A stretch of DNA of 64,000 bases, from the NCBI RefSeq assembly GCF_028640845.1, contig NC_080539.1, positions 179,813,459 to 179,877,458 on the forward strand, read 5' to 3'. How positions within the stretch are numbered: the stretch's first letter is position 1; every line of letters starts with the position of its first letter. Both the position numbers and the translations under genes were made by a program. The notes under the pieces were generated by a model. That model ran no database searches, was not told where the DNA came from, and worked only from the letters and a program-made list of their open reading frames with translations. Origin of the DNA: Ahaetulla prasina (taxonomy: Eukaryota; Chordata; Lepidosauria; Squamata; Colubridae). Below, one piece after another: positions 41,201-49,914 of this stretch.

Positions 41201-43744
41201 CGACACTGCTTGGCGGACGGCACCCTGAGAAGACCCTCTCTGTGAGAGCGTATTTTGCAGTATCCTTTCCCTGGAGTGGGGCGGGAATGGGGATTTTGCA
41301 GTATCCTTTCGCCTGCCACGGCCACCAAGCCACACCACACCCACCAAGCCACGGCCAGAAAACTGGTAGTTAAAAAATTTGGACTTCACCATTGGTGTAT
41401 ATCCTCTCAATTATTATGTCCAACCAGATCATCCTCTTGATATCTTTGATATCTATGTCATAAAAATTATCAGTGTTCAACATTTCTATATGTCTGAAAT
41501 TTAATTGAGAAAGGGCAGCCATAGCATCATTTGGATTACCCAGGATGGAGATTTTCTTAATTTTCTTTGTTGTTGTTGTTGTTGTTGTTCAGATTGTTTT
41601 CAATCCCAGCAAAACTTTCTTCCATTTCTTTTTTTAACTGTTGCAGTCATTTTTTAACCAAATTCTCCAAACAGTTTCTGTTTGAAAATAAATATGTTGA
41701 AATGCCCTTATCAGCAATTTGTTCTAGGATCCTTCTCCCAGTTTGGCAGTTTTTCTTGTAGTTGCTATGATGAGAAAGTGGAAGTCTAACAGTTACTAAG
41801 ATGAGAATAAAGTAGACTTGTTTATTCTGTTCCCCCCACCTCTATTTTAAACTTTTTAGTCTCAGCTAGCTTTCCATAATCACAGTCAAGCAGTCTAGCT
41901 CAGGAGTCTCCAACCTTGTCAACTTTAAGACTTGTGAACTTCAACTCCCAGAATACCTCAGCCAGCAAAGCTGGCTCAGGAATTCTGGGAGCAGAAGTCC
42001 ACAAGTCTTAAAGTTGACAAGGCTGGAGACCCTTGGTCTAGCTCATAGTATTCTTATTGTCTTGTTTGGTAAAATCCACCATTATTGTCCTCATATATAA
42101 ATAGCCAGCCTTCCCATGTTACTCTAATTAAGTTTATTTAATGTCAAAGACACTTTCATCAAAGAAAAAAAACCCCTATTTTTAAAAATCACTATCCTTT
42201 ACTGTTTGAGACTTTCTAATATCACAATCCTCTCGAGCTTTTTGCCTTTAAATTAAAAACCATTCAGATAGAATTTTTTTTTGTTTTCTTAATTTCAGAA
42301 AGATTCTTTTTGAGATTCTTTAATTCTCATTGCTCTTCAGAATATCTTTCTGAAGTTGTATGGCAATTAAACTGTAAAGTGATTAGGAAGGTGACACTTT
42401 GGCCAGTCAAATGTTCATAACAAGGCTGCAAAGTCATTTAGGGCACTATTATAAATACCAGTAAAGGATAATATTTAGCTCAGGGTTGAAATGAGGGGTG
42501 CTTGGTACTCTCTGAGCTTGGTTGTTTTCTTGCAGACATTTCATTACCCTAAGTAGGTCATATCATTAGTGCTAGTAAGTAATGCTGTTTGCTGTCAGTT
42601 GACTGCAAACTGACAGCAAACAGCACTCCTTAATAGCACTGATGATGTTACCTATGAGGGTAATGAAATGTCTGCAAGAAAACAACCAAGTTCAGACCCC
42701 TCACTGTTATAAGTCCTTGATTCCAACGCTACTCAACCCATAATCGCCCCCAAGACATTAAATAACTGTAGGATTTTTTAGGGAGGAGCAGCTCTTCCGG
42801 AGCACACATTGATAATCCCCCAATTTCTCCTCCCTCTAAAGAAATTTTCTATCCGCCAAACCTGACTCCTAGCTATCAGGTCCACTGTTGGGCTGTTTCT
42901 GCAAAGCTATTCAAAGAGACATCTAACTGGTCGTAACAATTCACCTGGAAGGCGTTCCGTTTCCATCAGATTGGGAAATTTGTGAATTTGTAATGGCTTT
43001 TAAGTTTTCATATTAACAAGTAAACCAAAGAGGAGTGCTAATTCTTTAATAATTCATTAATACCTGCAGGGCACACACATCATTCCCTTGCTGACTTCTG
43101 TGCTCCATGATGAATCTCAGTGGGAGAAACCTCATGAATTCTATCCTGAGCATTTTCTTGACTCTGAAGGAAACTTTGTGAAGAGGGATGCATTCATGCC
43201 TTTCTCTGCAGGTAACATCTTCTATCATATTTGTATACAGTGAATGAGAGTTTCAATAACAACATTTTTTGTAAAGAAATCATCAGAATAATCCACTCAA
43301 CATTCTAAAAGTGGCAAAAACTAAATAGGATGCTCAAGCTATTTTCAGGGATTCAGTATAGAAGAAACGTAGCGGAGGTTCATTTTTTAAGAACTACATT
43401 ATTCCTATACGATTAATCTCTATTGTAAAATTTTGGATTAGTTCGTTTTCATGCATGTGATTTGTCATCTCTGAGCCACCATTTCATGGGAAGAAGTGCA
43501 AAATGTTATCGAAGAACCACTGAAGCCAGTTTCCACGTCTTTGTTCATTGTTCCAGGTCGGAGAATCTGCTTAGGTGAGACCCTTGCCAAAATGGAGCTC
43601 TTTCTGTTCTTTACCAGCCTCCTGCAGAGATTCACTTTCCAGCCACCCCCTGGAATATCAAAAGAAGACCTGGACTTGACACCAGCAATTGGGTTTACAG
43701 CTCCTCCTACGCCTTATAAGTTGTGTGCTCTGCCTCGTTCATAA
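26111..43744 (+). CDS. CYP2K-like: Cytochrome P450 family 2 (CYP2K-like), gene B, nine exons
   Basis: Exons: 26111-26293, 33349-33511, 34627-34776, 35075-35235, 35868-36041, 39235-39379, 40430-40614, 43070-43211, 43557-43744. Lengths and phases equal those of gene A one by one, and the frame is open for 496 residues. Same expected role: ER membrane heme monooxygenase. All signature motifs are present: anchor, PPRP hinge with Arg37, WxxxR, AGMET, EAQR, PEHF, FSAGRRICLG. By my count 16 residues differ from gene A: 52, 83, 108, 118, 127, 132, 184, 226, 236, 237, 259, 295, 318, 366, 370, 371; none lie in exons 8-9. Gene B keeps the usual leucine-proline (370-371) of substrate site 5, so it is the more conventional copy there. 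Intron 1 has grown by a hAT/LINE block. Confidence 0.93.
26294..27529. other. Gene B intron 1, left part
   Basis: Unique DNA aligned to gene A intron 1. It holds the empty target of the gene A hAT (near 26990) and an arm B-specific TTAATTAA-rich stretch at about 26545-26600. Confidence 0.6.
27530..28125. mobile_element. Compound hAT insertion in gene B intron 1
   Basis: Two members of the ACCGGTAGT/CCACCAAGCC hAT family lie head to head or nested. One starts near 27532 (CAGAAGTATTCAGCAGGCTC) and another near 27715 (CAGTGGTGGGTTTCAA), with an end at CCCACCACT (28115-28123). Gene A has only GGGATAGAAAACCATTAG at the site. No clean 8-bp duplication remains, so edges were altered after insertion. 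Confidence 0.7.
28190..28246. repeat. (AATC)n(AAAT)n microsatellite
   Basis: Tetranucleotide runs in gene B intron 1, longer than the gene A counterpart at 3786-3823. Confidence 0.85.
28537..29000 (+). mobile_element. CR1-type LINE 3' end with ATTCT tail in gene B intron 1
   Basis: Includes the last coding part ([16 protein letters not shown], near 28561-28600) and the 3' UTR ending CACTTGGCCAATTAAAAATT plus ATTCT repeats. Gene A has the uninterrupted site ACAACTTGAAAATTG (about 4130), so it inserted after the duplication. Confidence 0.82.
29001..30045. other. Gene B intron 1, middle part
   Basis: Unique DNA aligned to 4131-5960 of gene A; lacks the Sauria SINE and the 5570-5905 segment. 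Confidence 0.55.
30655..30834 (+). mobile_element. CR1/Rex-type LINE (family B) 3' UTR fragment
   Basis: GTGCCTACCATTCCTGTCCT followed by the GTTATGACAAAATAAATAAA tail, matching 45220-45395. It precedes the transposase frame directly. Confidence 0.75.
30835..32890 (+). pseudogene. hAT transposase pseudogene (TTF zinc finger, DUF4371-like, hATC)
   Basis: Segments in order: [18 protein letters not shown] (about 30979-31040); then [19 protein letters not shown] (about 31078-31135) and [18 protein letters not shown] (31213-31270), a TTF-type zinc finger with Cys-Cys...His-His; then, after a reverse [24 protein letters not shown] (about 32428-32490), as in DUF4371; and finally [20 protein letters not shown] (about 32687-32750), the hAT dimerisation domain. 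Transposases of this type cut and paste DNA with 8-bp duplications. Stops at 31045, 32522 and elsewhere, plus the LINE, make it dead. Host genes of the ZMYM/ZBED type are related, but the decay argues for a transposon relic. Confidence 0.82.
31396..32352 (-). mobile_element. CR1/Rex-type LINE (family B) fragment inside the transposase
   Basis: Minus-strand polymerase pieces: [57 protein letters not shown]. The 3' tail appears as an ATTT run at about 31396-31440. Frameshifted. Confidence 0.87.
33349..33511 (+). CDS. Gene B exon 2
   Basis: 163 bp, acceptor TTCTAG, donor G|GTAAGC. Ala83 and Ser108 differ from gene A. Confidence 0.93.
33755..34386 (+). mobile_element. Solo LTR in gene B intron 2, 5-bp TSD and empty site in gene A
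   Basis: 632 bp starting TGTTGTGGCCCGCC and ending GGTCAGAACA. The duplication CCTTG is at 33750-33754 and 34387-34391; gene A reads GCCCTTGGACAAT without interruption. An AATAAA lies near 34322 close to the 3' end, and a TATA-like GGAATAAATAGAAGG near 34075. The start resembles the LTR at 15859 (TGTTGTGTCTTGCCCGCC), and both open with a long acidic frame, so the two belong to related retroelements. Confidence 0.88.
34627..34776 (+). CDS. Gene B exon 3
   Basis: 150 bp; helix C WKMMR. Leu118, Met127 and Ile132 differ from gene A. Confidence 0.93.
35075..35235 (+). CDS. Gene B exon 4
   Basis: 161 bp, acceptor ATATAG, donor TG|GTAAAT. Val184 differs from gene A. Confidence 0.93.
35407..35768 (-). 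mobile_element. Sauria-type tRNA SINE in gene B intron 4
   Basis: Reverse-oriented SINE: tail first (GGTAAGATAAAGGTTTATC), tRNA head last (CTTAGCCACTAAGCCACC). Imperfect 14-bp duplications TATGAAATACGAAT / TATGAAATGTGAAT at 35393-35406 and 35769-35782. Gene A intron 4 has the single site, so it is a post-duplication insertion. Confidence 0.9.
35868..36041 (+). CDS. Gene B exon 5
   Basis: 174 bp. Leu226, Ile236, Leu237 and Leu259 replace Gln, Lys, Phe and Val of gene A: a shift to hydrophobic residues near the F-G region. Confidence 0.92.
36072..36236. mobile_element. Palindromic MITE in gene B intron 5
   Basis: Complete copy from AGGGGT to ACCCCT with inverted arms; the orthologous gene A copy (7806-7962) has lost its right end. 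Confidence 0.75.
36448..37722 (+). mobile_element. L2-clade LINE, frameshifted, in gene B intron 5
   Basis: Covers more of the polymerase than other copies: [20 protein letters not shown] RT motif at about 36449-36495, the [14 protein letters not shown] box at about 36707-36745 in another frame, [16 protein letters not shown] near 36925, [20 protein letters not shown] near 37085, and a 3' UTR ending GAACCGCCCTGAGTCCTTAG with an AAAT-repeat tail. GC-rich, unlike the host intron. Not found in gene A intron 5. Confidence 0.9.
37830..38060 (+). mobile_element. Probable R4/Dong-like LINE C-terminal fragment
   Basis: Encodes [20 protein letters not shown] and a later ILRRYL motif, which I recall as the end of R4/Dong polymerases and which pairs with PIVIDILGAISKQFEHH near 20655 in the arm A relic. 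Short and without clear borders. Confidence 0.55.
38149..38209. repeat. (AAT)n microsatellite
   Basis: About 20 perfect trinucleotide repeats in gene B intron 5. Confidence 0.95.
38210..39234. other. Gene B intron 5, right part
   Basis: About 1 kb of unique-looking DNA; only its last 60 bp align with gene A intron 5, where other DNA stands instead. No exon seen. Confidence 0.55.
39235..39379 (+). CDS. Gene B exon 6
   Basis: 145 bp with the helix I motif AGMETTSTT. Val295 and Met318 differ from gene A. Confidence 0.93.
39380..40429. other. Gene B intron 6 (L1-free)
   Basis: Aligned with the two halves of gene A intron 6. The single AAGAATAAAGGATTAAGGA at 39866-39884 is the empty site of the gene A L1. 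Confidence 0.8.
40430..40614 (+). CDS. Gene B exon 7
   Basis: 185 bp with EAQR and the conventional [11 protein letters not shown] of substrate site 5. Confidence 0.93.
40667..41394 (+). mobile_element. Shared hAT in gene B intron 7, split by an L2 fragment
   Basis: Same element and same GTGTATAT duplication (40659-40666, 41395-41402) as 13330-13593 in gene A. Here it is opened by a reverse L2 fragment. Confidence 0.87.
40834..41250 (-). mobile_element. L2-clade LINE 3' fragment nested in the hAT
   Basis: Minus-strand copy: ATTT tail, ACCGCCCTTCTCCCGAAGGA (reverse of the L2 3' end), then the end of the polymerase frame. Specific to arm B. Confidence 0.85.
41901..42035. mobile_element. Palindromic hAT MITE, shared by both arms
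   Basis: Counterpart of 14089-14223 with the same GTCTAGCT duplications (41893-41900 and 42036-42043). Confidence 0.9.
42218..42228. other. Empty target site of the arm A BovB
   Basis: AATATCACAAT occurs once here, against two copies around the BovB in gene A intron 7. Confidence 0.88.
42492..42703. mobile_element. Palindromic MITE with inner hairpin
   Basis: Counterpart of 17479-17690, differing from it by only a few bases. Confidence 0.82.
43070..43211 (+). CDS. Gene B exon 8
   Basis: 142 bp, identical to gene A exon 8; PEHF motif and entry to the heme loop. Confidence 0.94.
43212..43556. other. Gene B intron 8
   Basis: One visible difference from gene A intron 8 (GAATGAGAG against GAATGAGAA). 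Confidence 0.8.
43557..43744 (+). CDS. Gene B exon 9
   Basis: 188 bp with stop; heme ligand Cys439. Identical to gene A exon 9. Confidence 0.94.
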
Positions 43745-43818
43745 CATGAATCATAATATAGCTTCTAGATCCCTTTACTTCCATATGTGTATTTGTGACT
43801 TTTTCAATCTTCTCGTCT

Positions 43819-43955
43819 AATGTTGTAAATGTTGTACCTTGATGAACGTATCTTTTCTTTTATGTACACTGAGAGCATATGCACCAAGACAAATTCCTTG
43901 TGTGTCCAATCACACTTGGCCAATAAAAAATTCTATTCTATTCTATTCTATTCTA
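43819..43955 (+). mobile_element. CR1-type LINE tail with (ATTCT)n, after gene B
   Basis: Same family as 18853-19130 but shorter and inserted about 60 bp closer to the stop codon; the two arms therefore gained it independently. Each arm keeps the other's site uninterrupted. Confidence 0.85.
43922..43927 (+). promoter_or_regulatory. Candidate poly(A) signal of gene B, LINE-derived
   Basis: First AATAAA after the gene B stop (178 bp downstream), inside the LINE tail. Confidence 0.5.
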
Positions 43956-44548
43956 ACCAGTCTCTTGGGAAATATGCTATGATTATTCATACATTTTAAA
44001 GTTTACATGCCGCTTTGCAAAGCACAGTAAGAATGAATGGAGATAAAAGCTAGTTTAAAAATGGATTTCAGTTCTTGTGACATTCCCTGTATATAATAAG
44101 CAATAGCTAATAATAGTAGTAGAAGAATAACAGGAGTCAGTAAAACAGCTTTGTGCAAAGATGGGTGGCACAATGGAAAACACGGTTGCTGGTCAAAGGT
44201 CATAGATTGGGAGAGATTAATATCAAGATAGAAGTTTTTCAAGGAGACTCTCCATCACTGCTACTGTTTGTTATTGCACTAATTCCTCTGTCAACACCAC
44301 TGAATAACTCAGGCCATGGCTATCAAGCATGAAAAACATCTGCTAGAATACTTTTACAAGGATGATCTGAAACTATATGGAAAAGCACCATCTGAAGTAG
44401 AATTGTTGCTCAGCAACAATTCTGTCCATATATAGCCAATGTATTGCAATGGGATTTGGACTGAACAGACGTACTACCTTGATAGGTTGATAAAAATGCC
44501 AAATCCAATTATAAACATCTGGCTTTGTTGCAAACTATAATAGTAATA
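43956..44548. other. Gene B 3' flank
   Basis: Matches the gene A 3' flank; the R4-like relic of arm A is absent, with the junction near 44478. Confidence 0.6.
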
Positions 44549-44586
44549 CTAACTAACTAAACCTAATCCTAACCCTAACCCCCACC
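44549..44586. repeat. Short telomere-like patch at a LINE junction
   Basis: ACTAACTAACTAA runs into CCTAATCCTAACCCTAACCC just before the 5' end of a LINE fragment; no equivalent in arm A. Confidence 0.65.
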
Positions 44587-45395
44587 CTGTTAAAGACCTT
44601 GGAGTTTTCATATCAAATGATCTAAGTGCCAAAGCCCACTGCAACTACATCGCAAAAAAGGCTTTAAGAGTTGTAAACTTAATCTTGCGTAGCTTCTTCT
44701 CCAAAAACACTACACTACTAACCAGAGCATATAAAACATTTGCTAGATCAATTCTTGAATACAGCTCGCCTGTCTGGAACCCATACCACATTTCAGACAT
44801 CAATACAATTGAACGTGTCCAGAAATATTTTACAAGAAGAATTCTCCACTCCTCTGAATACAACAAAATACCTTATGCCACCAGACTTGAAATCCTGGGT
44901 TTAGAAAATTTAGAACTCCGCCGCCTTCGACAGGACCTGAGCTTAACTCATAGAATCATCTATTGCAATGTCCTTCCTATTGAAGACTACTTCAGCTTCA
45001 ATTGCAACAATACACGAGCACACAATAGATTTAAGCTTAATGTTAACCACTCCAATCTTGATTGCAGAAAATATGACTTCAATAACAGAGTTGTTAATAC
45101 TTGGAATACACTACCTGACTCTGTGGTCTCTTCCCAAAATCCCCAAAGCTTTAACCAAAAACTGTCTACTATTGACCTCACCCCATTCCTAAGAGGTCTG
45201 TAAGGGGCGTGCATAAGAGCAGAAGCATGCCTACCGTTCCTGTCCTATTGTTTCCTTTCATTATATCCAATTAATATAGTTATTACATACTTATGCTTAT
45301 ACATATGCTTATATATTGTATAGTTATTTCATGTTTATGCTTATATATACTGTTGTGACAAAATAAATAAATAAAATAAAATAAAAAATAATCAG
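44587..45395 (+). mobile_element. CR1/Rex-type LINE (family B), 3' part with open frame
   Basis: A 172-residue open frame (44685-45203) encodes the polymerase end ([54 protein letters not shown]), followed by the 3' UTR and GTTGTGACAAAATAAATAAA tail. The most intact C-terminus of this family in the window; absent from arm A. Confidence 0.9.
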
Positions 45396-45780
45396 CCAAA
45401 CTGTGTCTTTGAGTTAATAAAAATGTCAGGTTAGGTGACAAACTGATCATTATGTAAAAAATATAAGTAGTGAAAGAGAGACAAAATGTGTCAATTCAAT
45501 ACAAAACATTTCTCTATAATTTCCAGTCATTAATGTTTTGATTTTCATGGAAAATATTATTTTAAAAATAATAAGGAAATCAATTCACATGTAACACTAT
45601 TACCTTAATCATGGAATGTTATTTGAAAAATACATATGAAAAACAGAAAACTGTGTATTGTGAAATAATTTACATCAAAGAATAGTAATAAATCCAAGAA
45701 GACCTCAAGTTGCCCTATGTGCTCTCGGGGTGGAGACACCCTGTCAGAAAAAAACCTGGAGACATTGGATGACTTCATTG
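45396..45780. other. Shared 3' flank, no gene
   Basis: Counterpart of 20890-21294. Confidence 0.6.
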
Positions 45781-45836
45781 TAAAGGTAAAGGTTCCCCTT
45801 GCACATATGTGCTAGTTGTTCCCAACTCTAGTCCAT
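45781..45836 (-). mobile_element. Sauria SINE 3' fragment
   Basis: Counterpart of 21295-21350. Confidence 0.75.
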
Positions 45837-45842
45837 TCTAAA

Positions 45843-46650
45843 CAAGATTACAGATTAACAGAGTTGGAAAGAACCTTGTAGGTTATCTAGTCCAACCCAA
45901 GTAGGAGACTCTGCACCATTTCTGCCAGATGGCAGTCCAGTCTCTTCTTGAAAGTTTCCAGTGATGAAGCTCCCACAACTTCTGAAGGCAAGCTATTCCA
46001 TTGGTTGACCGCTCATACGGTCAGAAAATTTCTCCTTATTTCCAGGTTGAATCTCTCCTTGTTCAGTTTCCATCCATTCTTCTTTGTCTTGCCTTCAGCT
46101 GCTCTGGAAAATAGGTTGACTCCCTCGTCTCTTTGGCAGCCCCTCATATATTGGAACACTGCTATCTCCTCTGGTCTTTCTTTTCACTAGACTATCCATG
46201 CCCAGTTCCTGTAACTGTTCTTAATGTTGTAGCCTCCAGTCCCTTAATAATCTTGATTGCTTCTTTTTTATAGTGTGGTGATCACAACGGGATGCAGAAT
46301 TCTAGGTGTGGTGTTACTAAGGTTTTGTACAGTGGTATTGGTCTCTCACTTAATCTTGATTGTATCCCTTTTAATGCAATTTAGGATTGCATTGCCTTTT
46401 TTGGCTGCCGCTGCACATTTTTGGCTCATATTTAATTGGTTGTCCACTAAGACTCCAAGGTCCCTCTCACAGTTACTACTACTATTAAGCCTAGTTTCAC
46501 CCAGTCTACATGCGTACTTTTGGTTTTTCTTGCCTAAATGTTAGACTTTACTTTTTTCTACATAGAATTTTATTTTGTTAGATAGGGCCCAGTGTGCAAG
46601 TCTGTCAAGATCCATCTGGATCTTGAGCCTACCATCTAGGGTAGATGATA
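45843..46650 (-). mobile_element. CR1 LINE 3' part
   Basis: Counterpart of 21360-22180, with a small deletion near 46262. Confidence 0.85.
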
Positions 46651-46666
46651 CAATACTGATTAACAG

Positions 46667-47256
46667 AGGCGTGGCCATCGACGAGACAGACGTGAACCCT
46701 GGGAGCTCTGGGGTGAGCGCCGAAAATCCCCTCGCTATGGGGATCCAGAATGGACCATAGCTGCCTTGCAGGGGCAGTGAAGAATGAAGGAGCCGCCGAG
46801 GCGAACAGGGAAGCCCCAGCAGCAGGCCCTGCAGCCCCGGCTTTTTTCCTTCGATTCAGAGATGTGGACTGCAGCCATCACAAGCTGGTTTTACTTTGTT
46901 CTTTATTTTTTGTTATTGTTTTTTCTTTGATAAAAATAAAAATAATGATTTTTATGTTGAAAATTGTAATTGGGAATATAGGGTTTTAATTTAGATAGGA
47001 GGGATAAGGAGGGGGGCAAAAAGGGAGGGCCTAGACTTGTCTGAAGACTTAAATTCAGGACAGAGGGTTAGATTGAATTTTATGTTAGAAATATGAAAAT
47101 AATGAAATTACAAGAAGGGAAGGGAAATAGATTTGATAAACTATACAATGAGGATGGTGGAAAATTGGGTTTGATTATGTACCTGACTGATATTTTGTTC
47201 GAAAAGTATGATGTATGTGGTTTGTTTTAAAAAATTAAAATTTTTTTTAAAAAAAG
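46667..47256 (+). mobile_element. Internally deleted L1, 14-bp TSD
   Basis: 590 bp joining a GC-rich leader (46667-46840, L1 5' UTR-like) directly to an A/G-rich 3' UTR ending in an A/T-rich tail. ATACTGATTAACAG (46653-46666) and ATACTGATTAATAG (47257-47270) flank it; arm A has the single site near 22192. No coding region remains. Confidence 0.75.
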
Positions 47257-47270
47257 ATACTGATTAATAG

Positions 47271-47630
47271 TCTGCTCCAAAGGAGGAACAATAGCATATA
47301 CTCATATTGCAGAATAGACTCATATTATTATTATAATGGAATAGCATATTGCAGCTCATCAATTGTTTGGTGAAGCTTGTATTTCTTAATGGATGCTAAA
47401 GATGTTGTTTTGATGACTAAGCATTCTTGGAAATGGGAGGGATGGGACAGAGAGGACTTTCTCCTTCTCAGTAACCTTGTCTCCAGCAGGCATAATCATA
47501 AGAAACAACAGTACATAGTAAAACATTGCATTAGATTATTGAATCTCAGCAGATACTAAGTGCTTATTGATCAGGTTACATACATGAAAAGGGGAATGGG
47601 GTTAGAAGGAAGAATTTGGGAAGGTCCCTA
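47271..47630. other. Shared flank DNA
   Basis: Counterpart of 22200-22557; arm B lacks the hAT/L2 block of arm A and continues through AGGAAGAATTTGGG. Confidence 0.55.
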
Positions 47631-48146
47631 TATATTGGTACATGTAATATGTTGAGTGCGCGCGTACACCTCCACTTGCACGAGCGGCGCCCCAAAGGCT
47701 GCTGTTCTTTCTTCCGTGAGTGGAGCTGCGCTTGTGTGACGCCCCGCCACTCAGGCGACCCGGTTCCTATCCCCTCCCCTCCCCGCCCCGCAACGGGCTG
47801 GCGAGCCGCCAGCTCCTTATACTCCAGTGACAGCAGAGGCTGAGTGGGACCATTGCGCTCTGCTCAGCCTCACTGACCCTCTCCAAGACTGTCTGCGCAG
47901 GACACCCACTTTTCGAGTGTCGGACAGCCTCGGTGAGTCTAAGGAGCGCAAGATCACACCCACAAAGGCTTCTCTTATCCGTGCCAAAAGCTGCTGCAAA
48001 TAGATAAAAGGCTCTTTTTTTGGGGTGGAGGGGCGATCTCGCGCTGCTTCAGGCCTTCCGTCCCTTTGCAAAACCTTTTGGAGCAGAATAGCCTGAAGGG
48101 CTTCGCACCCCAAAGGCTTCTCTTCTCTTCCCTCCTCTCTTGCATG
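47631..48146. other. GC-rich shared segment, right edge of arm B
   Basis: Counterpart of 24309-24793. Homology ends just after CTCCTCTCTTGCATGA. No recognised coding capacity. Confidence 0.45.
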
Positions 48147-49428
48147 AGTGGAGCTGCGCGCGTGAGCGTGTGTACACCAGCCCACCAGTCACGCAGACAC
48201 ATTTCCTTCTCCCAGCCGGACTGCCAAGCCACTAAGATTAGAGACCGCTGCTCTAGAGATGATTTGCTCCTATCTATCACAGACTCCCTAATGGACAAAC
48301 CAGCGCCTCACTTACAAGATAAGACTGAAATGTCCAACTGCTCCTATTCTGTCATACTTTAAAAGCCTCACCCTTATCACGTGACTCCAAAAACTAACTT
48401 ACAGTAACAGGTATGCACATCACCAGTAGTTGTATCTAAAGAATAACAGTAATTCTCTAGTTCCCAGGCTTGCAATCTAGGCCTCTGAAGGGCTTCAAAC
48501 ATCATCCAGTCATCTCAAAAATACATCTCAAGTCCTGTGTTTGACCACTACCATTTCACAATAAGTGATGTCTTATCACATAGCTCAGCAACTTGAGGCC
48601 AAGATCACTACTAATTACTATTCTGGATCTCAGGGATCTAGAAGTAAGGCAACTGGGTCAGATATGGATTGACACATTGTTCTTCTCCCTTTCCTTGTAA
48701 TGGCCACCCAGTGCCTTCTACCCTTGACCTGCCACAATCCCCCAACCATGTAATCTAAACTTTTGAACGTGTTAACAATTTACAAGTTGTTTCATAACTA
48801 ATAATCCCTGATTCTCAGCAAATTGTTCCAGACATTCAGCATGTGACAAGCAACATGGTTTGGAAAGAGGAAAACATGTTGAAGTCATGTGACAGTATAA
48901 GGCTATGGACAGGAGTCCACTAGCATAGTTATTTAAGAGCAACATTCCTAGAGCAATCATTCCAGTATAATGTAATGTTTTCCAAACGTTTTCTGACCAA
49001 TTTCTGACCAAACTACTCAACAGAATTTATAAGGGATAACCCTTTGCTCAAGTTCAGATGGATAATTTCTTTCAAATATTTAAAACTCAATTGGAATGAC
49101 TGTTTTAAAGAAAAGCATTTGAATTACAGCAGCCATTGCAAAGTATTCTTTTTATTTTTGAGGAAATGAAAAGACTTAAATGCTCTACTTTTTATTTTGG
49201 TTTTATCGGTAAAGTAACCAAAAAATATTTATTAATAGGCAGACCAATAACCTTAATCATGATCAAATAATTTTCAATACCAAAATAATACTTAATTCTA
49301 ATTAGATTATTGTATTTGGCAAAAGTAGAATGAATATAAAGAAGGTTGAACTTTGATGTTGAAGAAGATTGCTGAGAATGCCATGGATAATTAAGACAAA
49401 AAACAAACAAATGAATCCTAGAACAAAT
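48147..49428. other. Intergenic DNA, nothing recognised
   Basis: Unique DNA between the duplication and gene C. No exon, RNA gene or named repeat seen on either strand. Confidence 0.5.
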
Positions 49429-49485
49429 CATTCATTCATTCATTCATTCATTCATTCATTCATTCATTCATTCATTCATTCATTT
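49429..49485. repeat. (CATT)n microsatellite
   Basis: About 14 uninterrupted tetranucleotide repeats. Confidence 0.95.
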
Positions 49486-49913
49486 TCTCTGTTTCGTTCT
49501 ATTTTTAATAAAGTACTTTTAACAAAATAAAAACAATGCAAATATTAAAGAAGAAAATAAAGAAGAATAGTGAAAAAGAAAAGTAAAAAAAGTAAAAAAG
49601 GAAAAGGAATGGTTTCTAATCGTTTTGACAGTTATAAAAGCATTTATATTTGTGGGGGGAAAAATCCTGGCCGGTTCCAAGCCGGGAGAAAGATGCTGGT
49701 AATAAAATGGAGGCTGACTAGTTGGCTGTTTATTTGGTTTCCAGAAACTTCAGTGATAGCAGCATGTCTCTGCGTTGGCTGACAAAATGGCTGAGTGAGT
49801 GGATAGATCTTTATAGGGTTTTGGGGGTTTGTGATTGAGATGCTCCAGGGGGTTGTGCAATGTAGTGAGCCTTGTGTCTTTTACTATTTCAACGGTGGTG
49901 GATTAATCCGATT
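49486..49913. other. Intergenic DNA
   Basis: AT-rich with A/G-rich stretches; no gene recognised. Confidence 0.5.
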
Positions 49914-49914
49914 A

